From Spirodela intermedia (taxonomy: Eukaryota; Streptophyta; Magnoliopsida; Alismatales; Araceae), in the NCBI GenBank assembly GCA_902729315.2, contig LR746272.1, positions 7,528,827 through 7,592,826 of the forward strand: DNA of 64,000 nt, read 5' to 3'. Positions 37,777 to 49,500 of this stretch are shown here, in pieces (positions within the stretch are counted from its first letter, which is position 1; every line of letters starts with the position of its first letter). The translations under genes and the position numbers were made by a program. The notes beneath the pieces were generated by a model. The model saw nothing but the letters and a program-made list of their open reading frames with translations. It searched no databases and was not told the origin of the DNA.

Positions 37777-40700
37777 ATGCATGAATATTTTCCATAAACA
37801 ACTTATAAGTTAACTTGCGGAATGCAGTGCCTAAAAGCCCCTTGGTAAAGATATCTACTGCATGTATGAAGATTATTTTTTATACATTTTGAATGATCTT
37901 TTGTGCCATTTTATCTTTGATGAAGTCTTATGCACATCAATGTGTTTTATTCGGTCATGTTGAACATGATTATGGGCAATGTCAATTGTTGACTTGTTAT
38001 TGTAATTTAACATAATTGTTCCACAGTGTTAGATTCTAAGATCAATCAAAATACCTTCAATCTATAACCCCCCATAAATTTCTTATGTCATTGATCTGAA
38101 CTTAGCCTAGATATTAGTTTGTACAATGACATTTTGTTTCTTGCTTCTCTAGGTAACTAAATTTTACCCAATGAAAGAGAAATATCTTAAGGTTGACCTA
38201 CGATCAATCATTGAGGTTGCATAGTCTGTATATGTGTAGATTTATATTGAAGTTTCGTCATTTCTTTTGAATACTAATAATTGAGTAGTTGTACCTTTTA
38301 AATAGGCTAGCAATATGTATGCAACTTGAAGATAGGTTCTCGAGGATCATGCATAAATTAACTAAGGATCCTCATTGTAAATATAATATTTGGTGTTGAA
38401 TGATTCAAGTAGATTACTTTGTCAAATAATCCTTGATATTGCTTTATGTTGACTAGACTATCTTTCTCACAAAACTCAAATTTTAGGTTCATATTCATAA
38501 GTGTGTCAAACAATTTACATGTTGTCTTTTGAAAGAGAACCAATGCATATTTTTGTTGAGAAATGAAAATTTCTTACTCTAAATGAGCAATTTGTATACC
38601 CAAGAAGTATTATAACTATCCCAATAACTTAAGAAGAAGATCTATATAATTTTTTTCATCTAAATGCTTATGGAGAAAAGTATTCTTCATGTCATATTGA
38701 TCAAGATACCACTCGTGACTAGTTGTTAGTACAATTAAATATATATATTATATTTTAGTCAGTGTGAAAGTCTCCAAATAATCAATTATATAAGATTGAG
38801 TATATCCTTTGGCCACAAGTTATCTCTTTAAAACTCCATCTAAGTTATATTTCATAGTTTACATCGACTTACAACCAATTGAATTCTTTTTATGAGAAAA
38901 TTAGAATATTTTTCATGTGTTGTTTTTCTCTCATGCCTTCATTTCTACATTCGTGGCCTTCTTCCAATCTATATCTTTGATGGCTTCTTCCACAGCTTTG
39001 AGAATAGATATAAAAGTTCAGCTTGTAACAAATGTCTTGTAATAAGAAGAAATACATTCATATGCCACAAAATTAGACATAGGATATAATAATTCTTTGT
39101 GCAAGTTATAATCCCTCTCTACAAGGCAATTGAATAACCAAGTCAATCTTCTTCAATCGATATTTGTGGGTTTGAAATATTCTCCTAATTACCTAGTGAA
39201 GTTTTACTAGTCTAATTGATTCTCATATCATAGTTGACATCAAATGTATGTATGTTCTCTAATATATTGCCTTTATCTTTTATACATGTTGGTATTCAAA
39301 TATACACCTAGGTCACTGATTGAATATTTTTTGTTGTTATAAAGAAAATTCAGCAAAATTTATAATTCATAAATTCTGGAAAATAAGCCAATTTAGAATA
39401 ATTTAATTTTAGAGGATTTTCTAAGTTGAAGACAAGGAAGATAAGAAATTAGTTAATTATATTTATAATTTCCAATTGATAGATTAATTTTTAGATTTTT
39501 TAATTGAAAAAAAATAAAAATAATTTAAAATAAGAAATTAGGGAGTATGACATCAGTCGACATCAGCTTGCAAAGAACACCCCCAAATTCGAGTCACCAA
39601 AAATATGTCAAGTTGTATCTCTCAAAATCAAAGCCAAAATACTTTAAAAAAGTAAACTTTGATTTTAAAAGAGAAATTGTTTGTAACATAATGTAGAACT
39701 GAATTGAACTTTTTATTAATTAAAAAGAAAGTAAAATCGTGCAAAGATTCAAGTTTTACAAAAGAATTAGATTGAATTTGTGTAGACACGATACACAAAA
39801 ATAGAACAGTCAATGATTGAATTTTCACCCGAATTAGATTGATTTGTGTAGACACGGTACACCAAATGGATTCCCATACAATCTCCAATCGATGAATGAT
39901 GATCCCAACAACTGTCACTTGTTGGAACTAGTTGACAATAGTGGTTTGATTACGAGCGTGCTGCAGTGTTCGGAAAAGGATCTACAGAAAAAATCCATCA
40001 TTTGTATTGGATAAGATGATTTGGGCAAATCCGGCATTTGTCGCAGCTGGAAGAGAGAGAAAATAGTTATGTAGAGTAATAGATCGAAGATGCCTCCATC
40101 CTCTAGCATTTTTTCATCTTCCTATGTGTTAATTCTGTCAATTTCATTGAATCATCCACCAAACTTCTCACTATATTCGTTATGTCAGTCATTGATGTGG
40201 AAAACCTAAAAAAATAAATTATTCTCTTTTTTAAATTTCATTATTATATTATTATTATTTATCATAATAAGCTTAGGAAAAATTCAGAACTAAATGCAAT
40301 TAACATAGAATATTTTGATAATAATATTAATTATTGAAAAAACATGTCAAAATATTTTATGGCCAATTTCATCATGTAAGTTTTAGAAATTAATAATATA
40401 GCCATATAAATAAGTTTAATATTATTTTTTCTAGATTAAAAGAATTTATAAATATTTCTATAAAATTAAATAATAAATTATAAAATATGAAACATTTTAT
40501 CATGTAATTAATGAGAGTTGTCAGTCACCTCTCACCTGTGAACACTTAGATCTTTAAGTGGAGATGAATTCATCATCAACAATGGCTCAATGTAGATTAC
40601 AAAAATGTCCTTAATAAATGGTCTCTTGACTTCTATTTTTACCCCTCTTGTAGATGAGAAGTAATGTTTCTATTCATTAAATATAACATCAGCTGAGACA

Positions 40701-42914
40701 AAAAAAACTTTTTCAATCCTAGATGCTAGCATTTATATCTTTTATGAATTGTAGAGTAGCCTACAAAAGCACATCTAATCACTTTTGAATTGAGTTTACC
40801 TTTTGGATGTTGCACATAAACATAAGTTGTGCATCCAAATATTTTTAGACTTAAGTTTGTCTTTCACTTAAAATTGAGATATTATTGAGACACTAAATCA
40901 AGTGGGGTATGATATCTTCATATCTTAGAAGGAAGCATGTTGATCAAATAAATTATAGTCAATAGGACTTCTCCCCAAAGATACTTGAGAACTTGATAAT
41001 AGAACAATAGGGCTCTTGTAATCTTCACTAAGCTCTTAATCTTCCTCTCCATCACTCTATTATATTATGGAGCATTGATAAATGATGACTCATAAATAAT
41101 TTAATGTTACTTGAAATAGGTTGTCAAAGTATTATTAAAATAATCTTTTGCATTATCATATCAGAATCATTTGATCAACATTCCAAATTGATATGTCATG
41201 AAGTAAAGTACTTGAATTACTCTTGTTATTGGAGATCTATGCATAGGAAGATAGGCCAAAGTGAGTCTTGTGCAATCATTTATTAATATCACAATACAGC
41301 ATGCTTGAAATGTGGTAGTCATTTGACATGAGCTCACTACAAATATGATAGAATGAAGATTTACTTCTCTCACTTTTCTCTCTAAAATCGATTTACTTGT
41401 ATATGGATAACTAACATACATCACATATGAGTTTAGTCACATCACATTGTTAAACATGAGAAGGAAATATTATTTTCAAAAGCTTAAAAGATAAATGTCC
41501 CAATTGACATGAAGCAACTTGATTTGGTCTAGTCTTTTAGAGTCATCTCCTTCCCTAAGTATCGAGAACTCAAATATAAGCATTGAGACAATATTTTCTT
41601 CAAAATAGACAAGGCCATTCCTCTCCTCAACAGGTCTAGTCCTCTTATTTGATCCCTTATCATATATAAAACAACCAGCTTGGTTAAGTTCTATTCGATA
41701 ATTGATGTCTTTAATTAATTTCTAAGGAAAAATAAGATGTACCTTGAGATTAAGGAAATGAAGAGCATTCTTCAATGTTTCTACATTCTTGATCTTAAGG
41801 CTTCCCTTACTATTTATTGAAAGTATCTCACCACTTATAATAAAAACCTTATTCTTTCCATTGCAAGTAGAATATGTAATGAATTTTGACATAATATCTA
41901 AATAACATTTAAAAGAGAGGGATGTATACCTAAAATACTTGATATTCACATGAACGTGGTAAGTGGAGCCAAAAAAAGCTTTCAACTCATCAATCTCCTC
42001 CATGAAACTAGTTTCATCTCCATCATTTTTGACAATTGTTGTGTTCTGGTCTACCATAGTAGACTCAATTGCTTGTTTTTCTATTCTTTATGTTACCATA
42101 GCATACACTTGTCTTTGTCTTTTAAGTTTTTCATGCAACTTTTAAAATTTCCTTTGGCGTGATTCCTTTTTGTGCAATAAGCATACCATAAATTGTCCCT
42201 TGTATCTTCTTTATGAAACGTTCTTATGTCATTCACTTGCTATTATTACTTAGTTTTTTATTCTATTTTTACCGAAGATGTCTTTGATTCAGGGTGGAAA
42301 AGGGTACACCAAATCCTTTAATGTATATGTCCACTCTTGAGATTCAAGGTTCTATATTAGCCAATAATTGATCTATTTATCTTGACTTGTAATTCATAGG
42401 TATATTTAAGTATAGTTCTCTCACATTGCATGAGATTTGTAACCTTAGTTATCATACATGTCTCTCAATTTTGTGCCTAGGAGCTATGTATGGATGATAG
42501 TATCATCTGCTTTCCATACATTATATTTAGAAGTTATGGATTAAGAACCTTTGTCAGATAACTACTTAATCATCTTTTCAAGAGGATTAACTCCACATAT
42601 TGACTTCATTTAATAAGATTACTTCCATTGTCTTTGAATTTTTCTAGAATACTTGAAATAATCTAGCCAATCTCTCCCTATTTGTAATTGATGTGTGCAA
42701 CTGAGGAGGATGACGCATTGACATGATGTAGTTAAATGTCAGTCTCCTCCATCTTGGGTTCCACATGCTACTTGCTCTTAGTAAATGCTCTTTGTGTTCT
42801 CCTTTCGTCTTGATTCCCTTAGCCCCTTAATTAAGGCTCAAAGAGTGTGTAGAGGTAGTAGAAACTAAATGGAAGAAGTGTGTAACCTAATTTGATTAAG
42901 CGAGGTTTGATAAG
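37777..42914 (-). pseudogene. Copia gag-pol remnants, multiply broken
   Basis: Read right to left on the minus strand: a degraded zinc-knuckle region ending in KLHEK (about 42120-42185); a protease and pre-integrase stretch (41722-42057) recognisable by spacing and the LKNALHFLNL-type motif, with the aspartic active site lost; an integrase core fragment with INDCTRLT (about 41180-41310); a joint region with VSADV (about 40680-40860); an RT C-terminal fragment with FMHDPRE preceded by a stop (about 38330-38450) and then a frameshift; and an RNase H tail with VDIFTKGL (about 37785-37880). The block 39330-40500 shows no Copia similarity and may be a nested insertion. No functional protein can be made. 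Confidence 0.8.
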
Positions 42915-43099
42915 CAGAAAAATAAGAGTATTCTTCATTCATCATTCAAACCCATATTATATATGAGTTACATGTGGATCCTATTAGTTAAGGGTCAATG
43001 ATCTATTATGAGGATTCATTATAACTAACTAGATCTCATAAGGGTATAACTATAATATTACATAAATAGAGTCTAATGATAGATCTACATAATTTGACA
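42915..43099 (-). repeat. Copia 5' LTR (right copy)
   Basis: About 185 bp, starting CAGAAAAATAAGAG and ending CATAATTTGACA on the plus strand. The expected TG end is CA here, consistent with transition decay. A degenerate initiator-tRNA-Met primer-binding site may lie just to its left (GGTTTGATAAGCA, 42904-42916). Confidence 0.82.
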
Positions 43100-43252
43100 A
43101 AAAGGCCCGAGCTTCATTATTTTTCTCCTGGGTGGGAGGAAATGCACATTAAAAACATCTATCAAAGTGTATCTGATGAGGTTGAACATATTTATTTACA
43201 GCATCAATTGCATGCATGTCTAAGGCATGCATGAAGAAACCGAGCCATATCT

Positions 43253-43280
<28 letters not shown>
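43253..43280. repeat. (GA)n microsatellite
   Basis: Pure AG run of about 28 bases between the Copia element and the MATE gene. Confidence 0.95.
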
Positions 43281-43284
<4 letters not shown>

Positions 43285-43468
43285 ACTCATGAAAGAATTT
43301 TATGATTGCCTCTAAATCTTGAAGGAAAAGAGCCCATCCATCCATGGGGCTCTCCCGCATAACTAGGTGCCTATACTAGTGGTTCATACCTAGGGATACC
43401 CACTCAACGGTCTGCCCCAAAAGTCAATGCCGAAGGGTCGTCGCCTAAAGTTTCAACCAGGTGCGGTC

Positions 43469-45902
43469 TCAAAAGTCAGCCACCTCACCGCTCCCCCCAA
43501 ATACCCGCTTCCTCGCCTTGTTCGCCTGCAAGAACAAAGAACAAAATCAATCCAAAGAATTATAATACAACCAGGATCTTGATCGATCCATCCCAAGCGC
43601 ACCCCACAATCCAGGTCAACTTCTCCTCCCATGGCGTTGACTTTTGGGGGGAGGGGGACTGACCTGGTGCTCCCAGTTGATGAACCCAGTGAGGAGGGAA
43701 AGGAGCACGGTCTGCAAGGTCGACCCGCAGAGGATCCCCGTCCAGAGGCCCCTCCCTTGCAGGTGCAGTCGGAAGCCGAGCACCAAAGCAACCGGAATGC
43801 CAAACAGGTAGAAAGACGCGAGGTTCACAGCGGCACCAAGGTGCTGCCACCCACATCCCCGGGCCACTCCTGCAATGCCGCCAGACACAGACGAGTAATT
43901 TTCAGTGAGAGATCAGGCGCTGAAAGTGCTTGCCTGCTTTCTTTCCCCATTAATGTTAAACCCGTTGACTTTCTTTCAGAATGAGATGGGACGAATATTT
44001 CTTGCGTGTAGAAAGTTTTTTGTGGCGGTGGCGGCGCCAACCTGAGATAACCCCCTGGAGGGCGTCGGTGATGATTGAGGCGCAGACCAGAGGCGCCATC
44101 TTCACTGCGTAGTGTACAACCTCCTCCACATTGCTGTAGGCGTAGCCCCAAGATCTTCGCATGGAGAAGAGAGCCAGGCTCACTGTGGCGCCCTCCGTGG
44201 CGGTGACGAGGATCGCCACAAAGACTGACGCCTGTGCGCCTGCTGGGTTTCCTGCTCCCAATTCATTCGACACCCTTGTGCTGAATCAAAGCATAACAAA
44301 CAAGTAAATAAATGGGTAAATAGATGCAAAGATCGATGGATGAATGTTCAACAAGAACACAAGAAGCAGGCCCGTTGACCATTTACCTCACGGCAGCACC
44401 AATCCCATAGGGGATGGCGTAAAGTGTTGATATGGTACTGAGGCTGTTTCAGAAGAGAGAGAACAAATTAGATAAATTACTTACTTCGAGGTCTTCTTAT
44501 GGATCATTTCGCTGGAGCAGAGATGAAAAAAAAAAAAAGTCAAAAAGAAGAGAAGCACCATATGGACAGCACAGATGTCTCCAGCTGTGGATTGGGTAGA
44601 AGCCCGGACATCAGAATGAGCAGCTCGAACGACCACCACTCGAGGCTGGAGAGCGCCAAGTCAAAATCACGGTCGTCGTCATCATCATCATCATCAACAT
44701 AAATTCGTGAATGGAGATGAATAATGGAATGGATTAGGAGGTAAGCACCATATCATCAGGGCAGATGGGAGAGCAAGGCGGAGAAACTCCCTGACGTTCC
44801 AAAAAGCTTCTCTGGTCAACGGTGCACGAGTCGCCTTGCAAGATGACGAATAGTAGACGTACAGCCCGAGGATCAGGGCGTTGACCCACATTGATATGCC
44901 GATGGCCAGAGCAGCTCCGGCATTGCCCAGGCAGGATTTGAAGACCAGCGCCCAGCACAGAGGAGCGTGAAGGCACAAGGTGAAGAAGGCGGCCATCAGC
45001 ATGGGAAGAATCAGGCTCTGAGCCTGGAGGAACCTCATCAGCGGCTGGCTGACGGCGAAGGCGAACAACGCGGGGATCATCCAGGCAGCGTATCTTCCTG
45101 CTTCTTGGGAGATTTGTGGGTCCTGGCCGAGGAAACAGAGGATCCTGTCCACTGAAGCCCAGAGGAGGGAGACGGGGAGGCAGACAAGGAAGAGAGTGAA
45201 GATCGCAGTATGGGTGTGTGTCCCCAGCTTCTGGTACTGTTCTGCTCCAAAGGCCTGCCCGCACAGCGTGTCCAGGCCGCTCGCCATGCCCATCTGTTCA
45301 TCCAGAAAAAAATTCAGCCACCGATCGATCAGTTCATGAATGGATGCATTCAAATCAAGTTCATATGATTGACTCTTGGGGATTGATCCAGAGTCAACGT
45401 GCTTCATCATCACTATGCACATCTGCTCATTCATTACCAGATCGAAAAAAATTGGAGTAACTTGAAGCAGATTCGATGGATGGGGACTGTTGAATATTCT
45501 ACAGGGCCGGCCGTTCTTCCTGACTCGTGGGGAGAAATCGGGGGAGAAGGGGACCACCAGGAAGAAGGAGATCGATCGATCGATCGATCGGAGAGGGGGA
45601 AGACGGCGTGGGAGATGAGGAAGGATGATCGGAGGGGGACTTACGAGAAGGCTGATGCCGGTGACGCTGGTGAAGGAGGTGGCGATGGCGGTGCCAGAGA
45701 GGGCGAGCTCCCCGAGATGGCCTACCATCATCATCGACATAACCATCAGCATGAACAGCGACAGTGACACGGCAACCATGGGCGCCGCCAGCCACCCCAG
45801 CCTCCCCGCTTCCTCCACCAACTGCGAGCCGGCGAATAATCTCCTCCTCTCATGCTCCTTCCCTTCCGACGCCGGCCGCCGCTGCAGCAGCCCTTCCTCC
45901 AT
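43469..45902 (-). CDS. MATE/DTX family multidrug-and-toxin-extrusion transporter
   Basis: Membrane antiporter that exports small organic molecules, flavonoid conjugates or organic acids using a proton gradient. Exons on the minus strand: 45902-45645, 45293-44749, 44645-44559, 44443-44387, 44280-44042, 43869-43664, 43525-43469, joining to 1449 nt, 482 aa, the usual family length. Family hallmarks: [17 protein letters not shown] in TM1, [19 protein letters not shown], the [17 protein letters not shown] signature opening exon 2, [57 protein letters not shown], and [11 protein letters not shown] near the end. Twelve hydrophobic segments fit the two-bundle fold. Exons 3 (87 bp) and 4 (57 bp) are multiples of three with matching phase. 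The N-terminus is hydrophilic and rich in Arg/Glu. The substrate cannot be assigned. Confidence 0.95.
45570..45590. repeat. (GATC)n short tandem repeat in MATE intron 1
   Basis: About five consecutive GATC units within the 351-bp first intron. Confidence 0.9.
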
Positions 45903-46520
45903 CTTCTCTCCCTCGCTGCGCCTCCAGTCGCCGGATCAGAAGGCCAGAACCAGATCTTCCCCTTCCCCTCCAGCTCTAACTATATAGCAGGGACGCCACC
46001 GGCGGTGCTGGTCAGAATCAACCAGGTCAACCGAGTCGCGATCGGCGTCCTCCAGGACAGGGAGGACGGCGTGGATGGCAGAGATCCAGCGTCCTCCGCC
46101 TGGGAATCCCTCTCAACTGTGTGAAGATCCCCATCCACGGATTTTCCTCGCATGCCGTTCGGTTCCGCCGCGAGTATATTTGGACTTTTCCGGCCCCCGC
46201 GGCGGAAGGAGCCGTAGCTGTAGGAGCATCAGCCCGTCAGCCGTCAGACTCTTGTCCGAACGCCACCAGCCCAGGGGAACAGCAGGGGAAACCACTTTTG
46301 TCCCTTCCTCCAGCTGTACCAGACGCCTCCACCCGAAGGTAATGTCAGTTGAAGACAACGACGGGACGAAAGAAGCCCATAATAATCCTTCCTAGGCCCG
46401 GGGAGCCCAGTTGCCAATTCGGGAGTCTGAATTACCAAAAAAGGAGGCAAATACACATACGGGCAGCTGCAGAAGTCAACTAAAGAGTCGGAGGAGGCGG
46501 ATAAATAATGGAGATAAAAA
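45903..46520. other. MATE 5' flank and PSS 3' flank
   Basis: Head-to-tail spacer between two minus-strand genes. It contains the MATE leader and promoter and the presumed 3' untranslated region of the phosphatidylserine synthase. No other gene is supported. Confidence 0.7.
45981..45986 (-). promoter_or_regulatory. TATA box of the MATE gene
   Basis: GCTATATAGT on the minus strand, about 79 bases upstream of the MATE ATG. This would give a leader of about 45-50 nt. Confidence 0.5.
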
Positions 46521-49500
46521 TCACATTTTTTTTCTGGTCAAAGTTCTGTGGTTGTCCCACGTCCACACAGACAAGAACACTAGGAGGAATGCCCCGGCGG
46601 ATATCCAAAAATCCGCCAGCCACCGAGGCATCGGATCGGGGAAGAGCCCTGGTCAGAGTGGTCATTATGATCATCAATTTAAATAAAAAAACTCAAAAAT
46701 AATTTAATTAATAATAAAATCATTATATTCGGGGCCATCGCCTCACCGTGACCAAATTTCATGCAGATGAGAAGCTCCACTATGCAGATTGCGAGAGAGA
46801 GCCAGCAGAAGACCCCCACTTTCTTCCCCGGTGTTCTAGAGCCCCAAGAAGAGGGGAAGAAAAATAATCACAGTAAAAAAAATGAAAAATACGAAGAAAT
46901 AAAATAAAATAGTTATATATATATATATATATACATATATTCAGAGAGGAGAGGAGAGAACCTGTCCTGGAGATAATGGTTGTATTCTCGGATGGTGGGT
47001 ATGGCGACTAGCCACCAGAGAATCAGTCTGTAAGTGATCAAGGGGTTTCGAGGAGGGATCCAGAGGCAGAACTTGAGAAAGAACGTGTTGAGCTCGACGG
47101 TCATGAACGCCACACAGAGGATCAGAACCTGGATGAACCTCCAGGGACCCAGAAACGGGTGCCACTGGTCCTTGTCCCACTGGGCAGGGGTGAACTGGCT
47201 CAGCGTCCTCTTCACCTTCACAAGTCGACGAGATTTCAGTCCGTGAGATGAGCCAAGAGTAAGAAAGACGGTGCAAAAAAAAAAAAAAAACAATTTTTCT
47301 GCGCAAGGAACATAAAGTAGTCGAGAATTTACCATAATGCCGTTCAAATGAACATATATGAATGATTTGGGCAAGAAAATATGGCTTACGGTGAATAAAA
47401 AAAGATTAATTAATTTCTTACTCCAGAAGTCTGCCGAAGCATGCCCTAGGCCCAGCTTACGGAGCTCTAACTCATATATGCGGGGATGATTCATGTAAAA
47501 TATAGCTGTTTTTAATCAATGGAACCACAGAAAACATAGAACTTGTTACATAGTTCTTCCAACCTCTTGTCATATTTCTGAGTGGTTGACTTCTCTCCAT
47601 CAAACACTTTTCATCCGAAGGTGATGATATAAAAAAAAATTATATATATACGATAGAAATAGGAGGCCAAGAAAAGGAGCATCCTAAAAGCCCAATCTAG
47701 AACCCTGTTACGTTGAGGATAACCCATAACTGAGGGAGGAGGGGATGAACTGGCATATCTAAGGTGATCCTGCGGAGTACTAGGAATGGAGTTGTGAAAA
47801 TGTTATGGGCCGAAAAGTCGAGCAGAACAAAGGTTTAAGAACTGATCACTCTCTTCAATCATCACTGATCACGTCTCGTCAAAGTATTACCACATAAAAA
47901 CCTCATAAATGCTAGATGTTCTAGCATTATTCTAATTAATTGAATCTCCTCCTTGGATGGGTTGAAAAGCCGAGCATAACAATGCAAAGAGATTTAAGAA
48001 CTACGAATACTAACCTCATATCATAGAACTTGAGGACACCTAAATGTCGACCCTAATATGATGGGAATAGAATACCATTCCGATGATTATTTGAGTTGTT
48101 GGAACAATGCAAATAAGGCTTGATCTATAATGGAGTTGAGAGATAGATCACTCACAATGCAAATTCTGTAGCAACGGATTGATTCTCAAACCTAGCTAGG
48201 AGCATTATTTACAAGATCCAATATCTCTCTCTGTATTTTTTTTGTTTAGGGACGACAAATGGTAAAAGTGAAGTGGGTGATGCAAGATTTGCCTAGTTTA
48301 GAACTTTGGGAAAGGCCTAATGGAGGCTTGGTCAAGATAATCTGGGTCGGCAAGCATTGTCAAAGAGAATACTAGAGAAAAGCACATATTCCATTCCTCA
48401 CATGGTTTCACGGTGATATTGACATAGTTTCAGATCGAGCCGTTGGTTGCACCCTGAGACTTGGGGATGCTCAGGTCAATCTTTGAGTGCGTCAAGAGAT
48501 TTTCAATGGGCAGGCATTGTTTCAGAAAGGTACTTCAGACATGGTAGAAACAACAGTATTCACCCACCGCCTTTTCAATGCTCTATTTCCTGCATCTGGA
48601 AAAAGACATAATACAAGAAGAAAACGTCAAAATAGTTTCGGCATCTTTTAGGGTAGGCAATGATCGTGGCTTGAGATCCAGGGAGGTCCTTGGTTTTATG
48701 CTCATTGAGGCCAGATTACCAGGTAAGTGCAAAAATTTCAAAGCCAGTTTCCCTTGGGCAGCAATTCTTTATCAGCAAAGACAAAGATAAGAGGATGATA
48801 CTTCTAAGTTAGAAGAATCTCTGAAAGACTGAAGTCGAATTGTTTACTGAACATTCACCAGTCAGCATTGAAAGTGACAGAGAAGATCAAACATTTTCGA
48901 TGTTGCCACGCTGAGAAACTTTACCGTGATTTCTTTCAAATTGAGAATGCACAAGAAAATCATTTGCATTTTCTTCGGAGAGGCTAAGGAAACCATTGAG
49001 CAATGTTGTATGAATCTGGGCTCACTGAAGTCATTCAAACTTATTACTCCAACCCATTATTCATCTCTCACCAGCCTATGTTTCATTAAATACATGGCCT
49101 TAATTATTGGTGGTCACTCTGGTTGTACAATTAATGCTTAAGACAGTTGGTGGTAGATGCTTCTTACAGTACTGATTTGGCACATTATGGATACATGAAT
49201 AGGAGAAAATATCAAGAAGTCTCCGAGTTCTTGACATACAGCCCAACATATTCTCCGAAAAATGATTTCAGAAATTCTCCTAAATCTAAGAGAAAAGCTT
49301 TTGCAACCGGAAATATCCTTTAAGAGAAGTAGTCTAAGCAGGAAACAAGGCCACAGGAAAAATCCGGTCAACAATATAAAAATAAAATAAAAGACAAAAG
49401 GATCTACGATGACATACCTTACAAATGATACTTGGTTGACGGCTTATGCCAACCCATTCATATGTTTTAGCATCAAAATATCTAACTGTACGCATTCCAG

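Larger units (their letters stand above)
37588..43099 (-). mobile_element. Degenerate Ty1/Copia LTR retrotransposon
   Basis: About 5.5 kb between two related long terminal repeats, oriented on the minus strand. The polypurine tract sits next to the left (3') LTR, and remnants of the gag zinc knuckle, protease, integrase and RT/RNase H occur in Copia order from right to left. Stops and frameshifts interrupt every domain, so it is dead. No target-site duplication is visible at the proposed ends, perhaps through age or shifted ends. The LTRs differ at many positions, so the insertion is old. Confidence 0.88.

Noticed and set aside
37588-43099. A functional retroelement or plant virus-like integration
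   Set aside because: All coding domains carry stops or frameshifts and the LTRs are diverged. It is a fossil Copia element.
43631-44151. Open frames on both strands over the MATE 3' exons
   Set aside because: Shadows of the true MATE frame, which is continuous through correct splice junctions.
46113-46456. Small frames on both strands between MATE and PSS
   Set aside because: No start context or recognisable motif. The region fits promoter and untranslated sequence.
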